A stretch of DNA of 64,000 nucleotides from Nymphaea colorata (GCF_008831285.2 NC_045143.1:17941655-18005654); one strand, 5' to 3'; positions 1 through 11,715 are shown, numbered from the stretch's first letter. The notes: a model not told the origin generated them from the sequence alone. Numbers and translations: made by a program.

Positions 1-204
1 AAATTTCAGGCTGGTCTATCAAGATCCAAAAATTTTGGATCTTGATTACAAATTTGAATTTCTTTCTCTTTGGAATAGATTTTGGCATCTTCATGCGTTG
101 GAGCATTAGTTGCTTTCCTCTTTTCAACATCAATTGCATTTCTTCTATATTTGGCTAAAGTTGGCAAGAACGTTGGATCGACAACCTTATCTTTAACATG
201 AAGT

Positions 205-395
205 TGTTGACTTTGATAGTGCATGACTATTTTGTGTTTTCCTTTGTTCTTCAGTTGCACTTGTATGATATCTATAATCATTTATTACGTACCCATTATA
301 TCGCCTTGCAACAGCCTGAGGATGTTGTGAGCGAAAAATAAGTTCCTCATTACTGCTTTCAACTGAATCTCGAACACATGTGTCATGGATTTTTT
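205..395 (-). pseudogene. CACTA (En/Spm) TNP2-type transposase, C-terminal fragment
   Basis: Read on the minus strand, about 60 codons are open and include AVARRYNGYVINDYRYHT followed shortly by TQNSHAL. This is the pattern that precedes the DUF4216 region in plant CACTA TNP2 proteins (known family pattern: a GYxxNGYRFHT-like motif, then TQNSG). To the left (1-200) the sequence departs from the A2 copy; a different minus-strand frame is open at 6-281, but I do not recognise its product. To the right the frame is broken. The same fragment is present in A2, where DUF4216 follows. It is a dead remnant, not a gene. Confidence 0.65.
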
Positions 396-1819
396 ATACA
401 CATATATAATAGTTGTTGTTAAAGTAGTGACTCATTATTAATTTATATGCAAAATTGAAATACAATTAGCATGACAAATATTTCATACGCAGTCATAAAA
501 CCATGTGGCAAACTTGTTCTTGTATAGGCACTTTATCTCACAAATAGTCTTCCTTTAGTTATTCCTCTACACAACACTTGTATGCTCTATGCAAGACAAA
601 TTTACCTAAAATTGTAACAATAATAATGACATTATACAATATGACTTTTTTTTTATATATTTTAATTACAATACTCACTGAAAATATGAAGCGCAAATAG
701 AATGGTTGAAGCTTATGAATGTGCGTACTTGTTGCAATATAGCATTATCCGTTGTAACAACTTCATAGGTTCTTACAGAATGTCACTTGTAGACGTGTCG
801 TAGTAGGTTCAACATCATCATTTTTGGGAGAAGGAACAGATGGAGGTGGTGACGTGTTCAAGAAAAGGATATCACAGTTCTAATTGAGGAATAACAAAGA
901 AAACAATAGTAGTATTGAGGAAAATTAACATAAACAACAAAATAAAAAAAAATCTTCAAGTGTCTAATTCTATGTTTGTTCTTTCCCTTCAGACAGTAGG
1001 CAATGTTCCTATATATTAGTAGCTCTCTTATCCAGCAACAGATACGGATGAACAGATAATCTCAACGTACTTTGTCAATTTGGTTAATTTTGACTTCTTT
1101 GTTTCTTTAATATTCAAATAATGCTCGATTTTAGCATCTCTTATAAGATTTAAACATGTTCTTGTAGAAGAGAGTTGCAGGTTACAAACACCCAAATTAT
1201 TAGAGCCTTAACATCTGATCAGGTTCTGCTGTAGTCAGGATGTATTGAGCTGGTGAGCAGCATCTGGTCCCTTTCAATTCGTTACTATTTTTTTATGAAA
1301 TTGGTGTTAACATTAGTTCTTTTTTAACAAAAGGATCAAATATTTGCATACTTGCAGAAGTACGAACGCCTTGCCTTTACCATCTATGGGCCATATGGGT
1401 GGCTGCCTCTAGGACAAAGATAACACGAACACTCAGCGATGGAAATATGGCCTCTTAGAGATGCCAGCTTAGGCCTCAACATGTAGAAGGACCAGTTCAG
1501 AGACGTTCAGGGAATTATCCACCAAGCCAGTGGAAAGATGATCTCATGCAGTAATTTGACGCCTCGTAAATAATTCTTAAACAGAATTAATAAAACTTCA
1601 ACAGATTCTAGATCTGCATCTGCTCGTGGTTCAATTGGTTAAAAACTTGCAATTCTATGTTACTAGTGGTTCCATTTGCTAGTAAATTATCGTATACATC
1701 TTAACACTTAGAGACTTAAGCAATATGTCACCACAGATGAAGAAATGAAGGTTGACTACCATTATCTTCTACTCTCACTTTGCATAGGTCCTGTCCTAAC
1801 CAGCCTTTTTTTGACAGTG

Positions 1820-1874
1820 ATGGCAGCTGTGAACAATTTATTAGATAGTGAAGGTGCATTGAATCAGAAAAATA
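1820..1874 (+). repeat. Dispersed 55-bp repeat R, copy 1
   Basis: A stretch beginning atggcagctgtgaac recurs nearly unchanged at 2858-2913 and at 28831-28884. The third copy is simply the A2 counterpart of this one. The 2858 copy is an independent duplicate in different surroundings. Function unknown. Confidence 0.7.
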
Positions 1875-2857
1875 CGTCGACCAGGACCTGTCAACTGGTC
1901 TCCATCTCATTGCTGCTATGCATTTTCAGTCCTGCCAATCTCTTTTTACCTGCTGCAAGCCGGTCATTCCCTCTCCCTCTCGAACCTCTCCATTCATCCA
2001 TCTGAGGCATGCTGGTAACTGGCAAGTTTTTTTTTTTTTTCTTTTGTGGAAAACGGAGTACGAATATGGTCTCTTTGCACGCCTATGAAACAAATATACA
2101 AATATAATTGCTACTTTTATAAATAGCTTTGAATTTTTTATTCGTTTCATTCTTTTTTTTTTTTTTGTTCCAAACCACTTGTTGGAAATTTTTACCCTCC
2201 ATTTTTGTTCAATTGATTCAAGCCAACTTTTATAGCACTGCATCAAAGTGGTTTTAATTGGCGACTCCTAAAATCTGATTTTGATTGGCCAAGCACTAAT
2301 TTAAGTTCTCCCTTTTTCTTGCAGCTAAGAAGATCATGTCATAAGTTGTGAGCAGCCAAAAAAAGTTTTGAGTTGTCATTTTTCAATATAATTTTCTGGT
2401 TGATAATAAGAGCAAATAAGTTTCCTCACGCTTTTATTTTTTTTTACTTACATTGTTGTTATTTTAATGGTTGTTACTTAATTTTAACATGATTTTTATA
2501 TATATTATACATTTAATGATTTTAGTCCTTTACGCTTCACTTCACCTCGGATTGCTCCACCTCATTTCACAGGCTTAGACACGTTAACAACATTGATTTT
2601 TATACTTTTTTTTTTATTCTTGTAAGGGACTCCCCTTTTACTGACCAGTTCTGATCATTATAGATTTTAGTACGCATGTGCACCTGAAGTGCATGTAATC
2701 GACTTCGGTTAAGGAGCGCAACATGGGAAGGCAGTGGTGCACGCCCTGCTCGTAACAACCTCTCCTTCTAAACATTTCAAGCTCACCGAACATGACTGCC
2801 TGGATGCATTGGAGGACCGGTCAAATAAGCAGCAGCCTATTTGCATTTGGCAAAAGG

Positions 2858-2913
2858 ATGGCAGCTGTGAACAATTTACTAGATCGTGAAAGTGCATTGA
2901 ATCAGAAAAATAA
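2858..2913 (+). repeat. Dispersed 55-bp repeat R, copy 2
   Basis: Nearly identical to 1820-1874 over about 55 bp. It lies inside the 280-bp segment that A1 has and A2 lacks, next to a hAT MITE-like sequence. No gene is supported around it. Confidence 0.65.
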
Positions 2914-2933
2914 GTGCATTTTAACGAGAGGCG

Positions 2934-3056
2934 GAGATAGGAATTTTTTTAGGGGTGGGCCAAATGATCAGTAAGTCGGGTTAAAGTCGGGTTAAGAGGA
3001 GGACGAGTTGGGCCAAACTAAAAAAATTTGATTTTCTCAATCTAATTTTTTTTTTC
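2934..3056 (+). mobile_element. Fragment of a hAT-type MITE (aggcggag family)
   Basis: The start (aggcggagataggaatt, then aggggtgggccaa) resembles the terminal part of the intact MITE at 12400-12594. No matching right end or target duplication is seen. The piece ends where A1 resumes homology with A2. Confidence 0.4.
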
Positions 3057-3600
3057 TTATCTATTGCCAGCATAGCAACACCACACCTTCTTGGCATATT
3101 CCTCCACTTCTTATTAAAGAGCAAATAGAATCTCAGGTCCACTAGGAATTTATATTGCTTTTAAGTAAACTATAATTTGGGGACGTAACTATTACGCTCT
3201 ATCTTAAATAAGCAGAAGGCTGTGATCCTCACTTTCAGTAACATGGGGTCGGTGTCGCTTGAAAAGTGTTGTAACAGAAAAAAGGGAGCAAAAGAAAAAG
3301 AAAGGCACTTATTAGAAAGCTCCAAAGCCAAAACCGACGTCTAAAACATGATGCTTAAAACTAGCTGTGTGCAACAATATCTCGACAATGAGAAGAAATT
3401 GGTAGTCAATTTTGGTAACTTCTTTTTCAAAGTATCAAAAGCTGGCACATAGATTTGTAGCGGACAAGGCTGATTGAACTGCACACCATTTTTTAGTTAG
3501 GGCAAGCAGTGGACCCAACAAATTAATGGATTCTTCCTATCTTCAAGACTCGCCGCCGTTGTTGAAACTTCCACTCGTTCTCAGCAGCTACCGCTGCCCA
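3057..3600. other. PGIP1 upstream region
   Basis: Non-coding sequence conserved at 32227-32770 upstream of PGIP2. No ORF is supported. It probably contains the PGIP promoter, but apart from a TATA-like motif near the start codon I see no certain element. Confidence 0.5.
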
Positions 3601-3607
3601 GAACTAG

Positions 3608-3614
3608 TATAAAG
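3608..3614 (+). promoter_or_regulatory. TATA-like motif of PGIP1
   Basis: Tataaag lies 48 bp upstream of the PGIP1 start codon. The matching position in PGIP2 (32781-32787) reads cataaag. The spacing would leave a very short 5' leader, so the assignment is tentative. Confidence 0.3.
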
Positions 3615-3661
3615 ATGACTCTAGTAAAGATCCAGACTCATCGATACCTTGGCCGATCGAA

Positions 3662-4657
3662 ATGTTTCCCTTCATTGAGCTCATCTTCACCTTCTTCCTC
3701 TTCCTTACACTCTCCTCCAGTACAACCGCCTACCGGTGGCGGTGCGTCCCGGAGGACCGGCAAATCCTGCAGGATATCAACAAGGAGTTGAACAACACGA
3801 TGTCGAATGCATGGTTACCGGACGAGGATTGCTGTCAGCACTATATTGGTGTTTATTGCGATTCTGACACCAGCAGGGTGAACGCGATTGCTTTTAACGG
3901 CGTACCCATTTCCCGGATTCCGCCGTCCCTTGCCCGTGTCCCCTACCTGAGACAGATCTTCATACATAAAATACCAGGCCTCACCGGCGAGATCCCGGAG
4001 TTCCTGTCCAACCTGACGGGGCTCACCTCGCTGGAAATCAGCTGGACAAACGTCACCGGTCCCATCCCCCGTTGGCTTCACCGGCTCCCTAACCTGGCCT
4101 TCCTCGTTCTCAGCTACAACCGACTCACCGGCACGATACCACCCTACCTCTTTGACTTGCCCAACTTAAACTGGCTGCGGCTTGACCGGAACCAGCTCAC
4201 CGGTTCAATACCCGAGGCATTCGGCCGGTTCAAGGGCAACTCCATTTTCCTCTCACACAACATGCTCACCGGTCCCGTGCCCAAGTCCCTCGCACACATT
4301 GACTGGAGTCAGATCGAACTGCAATGGAACCGTCTCATTGGCGACCCGTCTCCCCTGTTCAACAATCGGTCCAAAACACTATGGCAGCTCGATCTGTCCC
4401 GGAATCTGTTCGATTTCGATCTCACCGCCGTTCAGATTCCGGTGGACAAGCTGTATAGGTTCGATCTCTCGCACAACATGATACGCGGCAGCATCCCCAA
4501 GGAAATGGTGAACGCGACCAGCTTGGGGATCTTCAACGTGAGCTACAACAGGCTCTGTGGGGGGATTCCTTATGCAGGTCAACTCCTGCAATTCGACAAC
4601 ACCACCTTCTTCCACAACCGCTGCCTCTGTGGCCCTCCTCTCTCTGTGGCGTGTTAG
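3662..4657 (+). CDS. PGIP: Polygalacturonase-inhibiting protein (PGIP1), secreted LRR protein
   Basis: A single-exon gene of 331 codons, the usual PGIP size. Residues 1-23 form a hydrophobic signal peptide (ending SSSTTA). The N-terminal cap has cysteines at 28, 57, 58 and 66. About ten extracellular-type LRRs follow (LxxLxLxxNxLTGxIPxx; for example GLTGEIPEFLSNL and RLTGTIPPYLFDLPNL). The C-terminal cap reads RCLCGPPLSVAC, with cysteines at 321, 323 and 331. Family knowledge: PGIPs sit in the cell wall and inhibit fungal and insect endo-polygalacturonases. Several N-glycosylation sites are visible (NNT, NLT, NVT, NRS, NAT, NTT). The start is chosen because the signal peptide begins there. 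The gene lies in block A1; its paralogue PGIP2 in A2 is disrupted. Inhibitory activity and target are inferred only. A related LRR cell-wall protein remains possible. Confidence 0.92.
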   Translation: MFPFIELIFTFFLFLTLSSSTTAYRWRCVPEDRQILQDINKELNNTMSNAWLPDEDCCQHYIGVYCDSDTSRVNAIAFNGVPISRIPPSLARVPYLRQIFIHKIPGLTGEIPEFLSNLTGLTSLEISWTNVTGPIPRWLHRLPNLAFLVLSYNRLTGTIPPYLFDLPNLNWLRLDRNQLTGSIPEAFGRFKGNSIFLSHNMLTGPVPKSLAHIDWSQIELQWNRLIGDPSPLFNNRSKTLWQLDLSRNLFDFDLTAVQIPVDKLYRFDLSHNMIRGSIPKEMVNATSLGIFNVSYNRLCGGIPYAGQLLQFDNTTFFHNRCLCGPPLSVAC

Positions 4658-5459
4658 AAGAAGGCCCACACTCACTCTCCTAGCTCTATGCCTCTGTGCT
4701 GGCCAACTAGTTATACATATCCACTTCATTTTCTTGTTTCTTTCGCTCTTATCTGCTTTCTTTTTTCCCTCGCTTTCCACTCCTCCTCTAGGCAGCTTAC
4801 TTCTTTATCTTAAGATGCTTCTTAAGCTGCCGAAAGTAATAAGTTGAGGAGGAGTGTACTAATGAATTCTGATGAATAAGTGTAATGTCATCGACCGTAT
4901 ATTTACTTCACAGCAGGTTTCAGTAATATGATCTGAAATTAATGGTGATCCCGAAGTGGAAAGCTACTTATAAATTTCTAGTAGTCACTCTCATAAGGAT
5001 AAAGCCGCATGGGAGACTTTTGTCCTTTTGTGAAGCTCGTCTTTTCGTGCAAACTATTTGATTTGTGTGGGTTAACCAAGGGCTAGACCACCGGTTGCTC
5101 AACGGAAAATTAAGAGAGAATTAGTCCTCAAATAAACAATATCTAGAAATTTTCAAATTGCTGCCCAACTGTTGATATGTTTATTATGAATAACTGCCCA
5201 TGTTTGCAAAGCACTTCATGAATGTACTTAAGGAGATGCTAGTTTACCTGTAATAAACAAGAACATTGATTGAAAAGGAAATTTCTCAAGCCACGTATGT
5301 TCATTCCTCTCTCTCTCTCTCTTTCTCTACCTAAAAAGTCGCACGGAAATGAAAATTCCCTTGCCCTCCCATCTAGTTTCTAGCTCTTCACCTCAGCCTC
5401 CAAACTAGCTCTTCTCCTCAGCCTCCGAACTCTTCTCCACAATTTTGGCAATCTTGATG
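4658..5459. other. PGIP1 3' flank and end of block A1
   Basis: The sequence after the stop matches 39903-40604 up to about 5322. An aataag motif at 4875-4880 could serve as a polyadenylation signal, which is weak evidence. From 5322 to about 5459 nothing is recognised. Confidence 0.45.
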
Positions 5460-5769
5460 TTCGTAATTGATAAAATTAAAGTGACGTTGAGAGGTCGATT
5501 ACCTTATTCATTGATTGAATGAATAAGGAATGTGCTTCAATTAGTTTTGAACATTGAACTAACGTTCTATTCTCTTTTAGGCAATTGCTGTATACGCCTT
5601 GGCCTTTGCTGTATAAAGAAGAGAACAGATTGTAATTCAAAAATGACAAGCAAGAAAGATCGACCTCCCTATTTGTGGATGTAGGCTCCCATTAGCCGAA
5701 CCACGTAAAATTGTCTGCTCTCTTTCTCACCTCATTCTATTCATACTATGTTTTTTGCACAATTGATCA

Positions 5770-5781
5770 TGGTATCAGAGC
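5770..5781 (+). other. Copia primer binding site (tRNA-iMet type)
   Basis: Tggtatcagagc is the classic Copia primer binding site, complementary to the 3' end of initiator-Met tRNA. It marks the end of a 5' LTR just upstream. Confidence 0.85.
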
Positions 5782-5855
5782 AGCACTCATTCATCCTGAG
5801 GCAGTAAATCCATTCTAAGTAGCTGAAACTTATGGAGTAGGAGGGGGAGCAAGAC

Positions 5856-7524
5856 ATGACAATGAACATCACTCCATTATACAAGGCAGCGATGGATCTT
5901 TGCACAGACTTGTTGTATACGAGCAAGGTAACCCTAATCTTAAGATTACCAACACCTTGCTTGATGGCCTCAATTATTTATCTTGGTTTAAGGCAGTCAC
6001 CTGATTCCTTAGTGGAAAATCCAAACTCAGATACATTGATGTTACCACAAAGAGACCACCACATAATGATCTAAAAATATAGTGAGTGACAATCTACCAA
6101 TGACACTGTTGCATCTTGGCTCATCAATTCTATGGAGCCCAAGATAGCATCATATTTTAATTTTTTAGACACCGGAGAGGAGGTATGGTAACCTACCAAA
6201 GATCTTTCGCATGTACCAATTATCTCAAATAAAAGGAAGCCTAAAGAAAGAGATTGTTCCTATTAGTGAATATATTGTACCTTCAAAGGAATTTTGGATG
6301 AGATGGATGTTCATGCTCCATTAACTACTGATCTTTCTAAAGAGAAGAAGCAATGTGAGCAAGCGTGTTTTTGAAATTCTAGCTGGGCTACCAAATGACT
6401 ATGAGAACCTTCGTGATCAAATTCTCATGGCGCATGAGCTGCCTTCACTAAGTTCTGTTTGTGCTCTTCTCATGCGAGAAGAGTCAAGAAGAAAAGCAAT
6501 GGGCACTCTCAACTACAGCAGTCAAGAAGTATCCAATGATGAAAAAGCTACCTTTGCTATGAACTTTCAAGACGGCTGAAACTTCAGGGCCAAATGTGAT
6601 GAGGGAAGAAAACCTAAATGCACTCATTGTAAGAAAATTGGTCACTCTCGTGAAAATTGTTGGTTTTTACATGGAAAACCAGACAGAGGGACAAATCATG
6701 TGTCCAAGACCACTTCAAAAGGGACAGTTAAAAAGGAGGATGATCAGACCAGTCTCATGGCTTCTTCATCAAACACTCCTATCACCTTGGAGACTCTTAC
6801 TGAAACGATAAAGGGACTTATAAAGGGACTTCAAGTGAAAAGAAACGCTGGTATCTCTGTCAACACTTCTGATCAAGCTAAAGGTATGGCTTACGCTACT
6901 TTTAATTCCTGTACTCATCGAATTGTGGACTCAGGAGCCCCTAATCATATGGATCACGGTGCTCCCATTTTTGTTAAAGGAAAAGGAAGATTAGATTTCT
7001 TTAATAAAAATTATACTAGTGTGGTCCTCATAATGCTTGAACTTAAGTCTAACTTGTTGTCAGTAGCAAAAATTACAAAAGAATTGGACTGCAATGTGGT
7101 TTTTTCTACTACTAATGTTGTATTTCAAGATCGAAAGACTCAGATGATGATTGGTGAGGGACGCCTAGTTAATGGACTCTACCAAATTACAGCTCTTGAT
7201 CAAGCATTGAATGAGTCTACTTTAAATGAGGGAGAAATCTGGCATCAACGGATGGGTCATCCATCGTCTCGGTTTTTAAATTATTTATTTCCCAAGCATT
7301 ATTCTGATAATCATACATGTGATATTTGCAAATGTGCTAGAATAACTAGACCTAAGTTCTCTTTATCAGATTCTATTAGTCAACAACCTTTTGATCTCAT
7401 TCACTCTGATGTTTGGGGCTCTGCGCCTATGGATTCTTTAGATGGTTTTAAATACTATGTTATGTTCATTGACTATTACTCTAGATCCACTTGGGTTTAT
7501 TATAAAAATGAAGACGCATTTTAA
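5856..7524 (+). pseudogene. Copia 1 gag, protease and integrase start
   Basis: The gag part is of UBN2 type (KRVFEILAGLPNDYENLRDQI around 6360) and has several stops and frame changes between 5900 and 6350. A CCHC zinc knuckle (CTHCKKIGHSRENC) lies near 6620-6660. The protease motif IVDSGAPNHM lies near 6920. The pre-integrase motif IWHQRMGHPSSR and CDICKCARITRPKF follow near 7240-7350. The first part of the integrase core (SDVWGSAP, then MFIDYYSRSTWVY) ends at 7503. The frame stops where the Tat LTR remnant begins. It encodes retrotransposon proteins for reverse transcription in particles and is non-functional here. Confidence 0.85.
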
Positions 7525-8865
7525 CATTTACATATTCATGAAGGGCTTTCTCACGTTGGATAAATCTCAACCTCAAAAATCTATATAAAAATGAAGAAAT
7601 CCCAACCCAAACACTCATTTTCACTGTGCATTTGCATATTATTTAAAGAAAATTAATACACCATGTATGAGCATCATCTTAAAAATAAATAATGAATAAA
7701 GCAATATGACAAGCATTCTTTTCAAAATAAATGAAGAAATAAAATTTATTTTGCGTTGTTCATACTCCCAGTGCTCTCAAGGGTATCTCTTGTCTCAAAA
7801 TAGGAAGTTCTTAAAGCCTTCTTGCATGGCCATGGAGAGGTAGCAAGGATAAACAAAAAATGAAAATAAGATAAGGGCTACATATCTCTAATATCTTATC
7901 ATGCTCTCTTGAAGAGTTGTAACTTCGAAAAAAAAAAGAAGAAAAGAAGATAAAAATGGAGAAGAATAGTCAAATAAAACTCTAAAATTCTTCAAGTGAA
8001 GAATCATTTGAAATTCTTCAATAGTTAGTTCATGCTTAAAAGAAATGATTGTAGGGGTATTTATAGGAAGTTTTGTAGCCAAAATTCAAAATTTGAATTT
8101 TTTTAAATTTAACAAGATTTTCATACCAATTTCAAGTATTTTTGAATAATTTTAAATTTGTTTTTAAAATTTGGTTCACACAAGGTTAATGCCCACCCAA
8201 TAGTACCAAAACTGCCCCTCAAGGGGCGGTCTTTTGCATGAAAAAGGGCTTGTAAGATGTGCAAACCCTGGCTTGGCGCAACTGCAGAGAGTGTCGTGCA
8301 TCACGCAATGCACGATGACGCGCACCAGTGTAAGTGAAACAAAATAAAATAAAATAAGGCTATTTATTTAAAAGGCATAAAACTTTTTTTCATTTAAAAT
8401 GGGTAAAAAAATAGTTTATTACAAATGTGTGGCTGGCTTTGTTTTGAGCGACTTCAGGCTCATTTTAAATTCAGATTGGGTTCAATTGGTCACTGGCATG
8501 TTCTATTGAGTGATTTAGTCTCAAAAACATGTCTTGGCACGAGAACAAATCAAATTTTGTTGTTTTGATCTCGGCTTTAGATTTTGAGTTTGAATTCTAG
8601 ATTTAGATCTAATTCAGATATGAAAGTTGGATTTTGGGTTTGAATCTCACGTCTAAAGTTGGATTTGAATTTGAACCTTGGGTTTGGACTTGGACATGGG
8701 TCTAGAGATTCGCTTTAGATCGCGTAGTCATGCATTGGACTTAGGTATGGATTTAATATTTAGTTTTGGGTTTAGTATTTTTTTTTGTGAAAAATCCAAA
8801 TAACTGAGAATTTTATTTAGGTGAAAATAAAATACATTCTTTTTGAAAAATTTGGGGTGAAAACA
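7525..8865 (-). mobile_element. Tat-type Gypsy LTR remnant inside Copia 1
   Basis: Read in reverse, this matches the LTR at 51275-55110. It begins tgttttcaccccaaat at 8865, has a TATA box (reverse of 8059-8066) and CT-rich leader sequence near 7900-7960. A stretch near 7740-7800 matches the LTR's 'ctcaagag...gagcatgag' part. At about 1.3 kb it is much shorter than the full LTR and so is internally deleted and truncated. Right edge firm, left edge approximate. Confidence 0.75.
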
Positions 8866-9990
8866 CTTTCCAACTAGACATGAAAAATGCATTCTTGAAC
8901 GATACCTTAGAAGAAGAAGTATATGTGGATCCCCCACCAGGCATTTACAATAAAAAAGGCTTTGTTTGCAAGCTGAAAATATCTGTTTATGGCCTCAAAC
9001 AATCTCCTCGGGCATTGTTCTCTAAGTTTAGTTTTCTCACCAACATTGGTTTCAAGCACAGCAGTTTTGACTATACCATGTTTACTTCTCATACTAGCCA
9101 AGGAACCACTATTTTGTTCATGTACATAAATGACATCATTATCACTAGAGACAGCAAAGATCAAATGAAGAAAGTTAATATATAATCCATGACAAATTTG
9201 ACATCAAAGACTTGAAAAGCTGAGAACATCAAAGACTTGAAAAGCTGAGATATTTTTTGGCGATCCAGGTTGCTCACTAAGAGGGATCTAAACCAAGTTT
9301 GACGCCACTAGAATTGAATTGCAAGCTGAGAAAGGACGATCATGAGACCCTTCAAGATGTTTAAAGTTTTCAACGTCTAATTGGAAATTGATCTATTTGA
9401 TAGTGACTAGACTAGACATCATTTTCAATGTCAACTTGATAAGCTAGTTTATGCACGACCCTACATCATTCCATCTAGAAGCTACTCATCATATTTTAAG
9501 GTACTTGAAGATGAATCCAGAAAAAGGCATTCTAATGAAAAGAAATAACAATTTTGACGTAATTGGATATACAAGCACAAACGGGGTAGGCTATGTATAT
9601 TTGTTGGAGGAAACTTTGTTACATGAAGAGCAAAAAACAAGTTGTGGTGTCCAGATCCAGCGCAGATGTAAAATACAGGGCAATGGCTGCATGTGCAAGT
9701 GAACTCATTTGGGTAAAGGTTCCCCTTCAAGATATGAGAGTAAAAATTGAACAACCAATCAATTTCTTTTGTGATAATATGATAGCAATTTACACCGGTG
9801 CAAACCTTGTCTTTTATGAATGAACAAAACATATTTAAGTTGATTGTTAATTTATTCATGAAAAGATTCAGAATAAAGTCATATGCACTCCTCATGTTCA
9901 CACTCAAGAACAATTGGCAGATGTATTTACAAAGGCAATGGTGAAGGCAGATGTATTTACAAAGGCAATGGTGAAGGACCGTCATTAGTG
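8866..9990 (+). pseudogene. Copia 1 reverse transcriptase C-part and RNase H
   Basis: The sequence resumes in RT with FQLDMKNAFLN, followed by VYGLKQSPRALF. The catalytic motif reads MYINDIII, where YVDD is expected, so an active-site Asp appears lost. RNase H sequence follows at 9451-9985 (ATHHILRYLK; SRSSADVKYRAMA; DVFTKAM) in several frames. A 30-bp tandem duplication near the end repeats DVFTKAMVKA. Non-functional. Confidence 0.82.
9917..9976 (+). repeat. 30-bp tandem duplication in Copia RNase H tail
   Basis: Two perfect 30-bp units (9917-9946 and 9947-9976). They duplicate ten codons of the RNase H tail in frame. Confidence 0.95.
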
Positions 9991-9994
9991 GATT

Positions 9995-10285
9995 AGTACC
10001 AATTTGGGACTGACCGATATCAGCTCACCAAATTAATGCAACGGGGCTAGTTCACTTTGTATAAAAGGAAAGGGATAAAGGCCTTTCCTATAGTAAGGAA
10101 GAAAGGTGGTGGTTTCATTCACCCAAGATTGCAGGTGATTAAGTTTCCTTGTTGACTTTACTATTGGCAGTTGCTGCTTTATAGTGATGTAAAACGAGCG
10201 GAAAAATTAATGAAAAATCTAAACATGAATTTTCTACCGTGGATGTAGGCAAGAAGCCGAACCTTGTAAACCTACCGTGTCACAT
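9995..10285 (+). mobile_element. Copia 1 3' LTR (partial)
   Basis: It shares long stretches with 48040-48260, including 'aggaagaaaggtgg', 'tttcattcacccaag' and 'gtggatgtaggcaagaag'. The latter is an LTR end directly before a primer binding site. By position and similarity this is an LTR. The start is approximate. Confidence 0.6.
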
Positions 10286-10572
10286 TTTTTCTGATATACA
10301 TAACCCTGTTCGTTGTAGAAGGACAATTGACAGATGACTACTCGCTTGGGTGTACTTCCATTATAACGGTTCACTAATGATCAGACGTTTAAATATAGCG
10401 GACCGTATCTTACCTTCTTTCAAAATCTGTATTGAAGGTATATTTGTTAGGGGACGGATTCAAACTACCATGTGTTGGATGTTGTTGGATAGTTAAAATT
10501 AAATAAATTGTCTGAAAAAAATAGTCGCTAAATTCATATTAGCCACTGTTTTTATGTGGCGACGGTTTATAA

Positions 10573-10612
10573 CAGTAGCAGAGCGAGAAATGTTGAAGTG
10601 AGGGGCACTACA
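10573..10612 (+). mobile_element. hAT-like terminal fragment
   Basis: It begins cagtagcagagcgagaaat and continues to aggggcacta, as in plant elements that start CAGTGGCGGAGCCAG. A similar end in reverse lies at 11716-11770. The bases flanking the pair do not form a convincing 8-bp duplication, so they may or may not belong to one element. Confidence 0.4.
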
Positions 10613-11105
10613 TATAAAACCTGCACCTGTATATAAATGAACATAATTTTTAATTTTTAATTTTAACGATAACTTATGATTTTTTTTTTTAAATTGAAGT
10701 TTAGTCATCCAGCAAATATAGGACACACAGTAGGATCCATTATCCTTGCTGGGGTATGTCGATATACCTATAACACAATGTAATTTAAATCAGTTTATGA
10801 AGCAATGCAGTGTAATTAAAATCAGTCAATGAAGCAACTAGTGTGGCCGCTTCACCGACTCAGGCGTGAACAAGTTGTGAATTATGCCAAAATCACCAGC
10901 TAGCTACAAAGTTGTTTTTCTGAAAAATAAACCAACAATTAGTAATAACAATTAAAAATAAAAAGTTAAATACATTGATAAGAACTTGACAAGTGGTGTT
11001 TCTTAAATCTGCTGCCAAATTGAGATTCTATCTGCATTGGTCGATGAGTATCTGTTCAATCTTGTTTCAGAAAATTCAAAAGTAATGCCGATTTTAGTTG
11101 GTCTG

Positions 11106-11191
11106 AAACCACGCGGGTTAGTGTCTATTTATTTTATTCGATTCCTCTAAACCACGCGGGTTAGTGTCTATTTATTTTATTCGATTCCTCT
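11106..11191 (+). repeat. Perfect tandem duplication, 2 x 43 bp
   Basis: Units 11106-11148 and 11149-11191 appear identical. No coding frame is supported across them. Confidence 0.95.
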
Positions 11192-11715
11192 ATGTCCATG
11201 GTTTTTCGTTTCCTCGAGAAGGAACCAAAAGACCAGGGGTGACGTGGCAACAGCAGCAGCCACGAAAACAGAAGTAATCTGAAAGGTCCCATCCATGGAC
11301 AAAGTGGAGGCAAAAAGACAAGGACCTTTGTTTGCAATATGAAAAAAGAAACAATGTCTATTGCCATGTAAAATTTTTTGGTGCCTGGTAAAATATATTG
11401 TTAAAATATAATGTTATCATCTAATCAGATGGTTATAGGATTGATGAGTACACAGGCCATACATTGTTAATTCAATTTTCCACGGATATTATTCCTCCAA
11501 GTCTTGCAAGATGGACATCCTATCTAGTTACAAGTGTACTATCTCTATACCCAATAGAGGCAATAGAGGAGTGGGCGTGTGGGCTGGTGCTGCCCACGCC
11601 AACACAAGTCCTTCAAGAAGTTTATTACGAGGGAACTGGACCTGGTTCTACCTAGAAGTAGTGCCCACAACCAGACTTACATCAATGTCCCATAAGCACT
11701 CAACCTACTAAAGTT

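Larger units (their letters stand above)
396..2933. other. Stretch without a supported gene (left part of block A1)
   Basis: AT-rich sequence that matches 27400-29835 closely. The left part is probably further decayed CACTA sequence. Short ORFs around 1728-2246 carry stops or lie in homopolymer-rich DNA and match no family I know. The only distinctive item is the short repeated sequence at 1820-1874. Confidence 0.5.
201..5322. repeat. Duplicated block A, copy 1 (A1)
   Basis: This block reappears at about 27195-40604 in the same orientation. The match starts near 201/27195, inside CACTA transposase sequence, and ends near 5322/40604 just after a shared CT-rich stretch. It contains a CACTA pseudogene end, about 3 kb of non-coding DNA and the PGIP1 gene with its flanks. 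Relative to A2 it has an extra segment of about 280 bp (about 2775-3056). It lacks the (TA)n tract, the hAT insertion and the Copia insertion found in A2. Edges are by eye. Confidence 0.85.
5460..10285 (+). mobile_element. Ty1/Copia retrotransposon 1, degraded and interrupted
   Basis: In order: a probable 5' LTR end, an initiator-Met-type primer binding site at 5770-5781, gag, protease and the start of integrase (5856-7524), an inserted antisense Tat LTR remnant (7525-8865), then RT and RNase H (8866-9990) and a 3' LTR piece. Most of integrase and the first part of RT are missing. The left LTR start could not be fixed. The 3' LTR resembles the LTR before the Copia element at 48 kb but not clearly the DNA before 5770, so this may be a composite. 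Confidence 0.75.

Noticed and set aside
3815-4780. ORFs antisense to and out of frame with PGIP1
   Set aside because: Shadows of the real LRR gene; the plus-strand frame has the signal peptide, cysteine caps and LRRs.
11464-11655. IPPSLAR motif resembling PGIP1
   Set aside because: Seven residues match, but the following sequence does not continue with LRR spacing, unlike the fragment at 19139.
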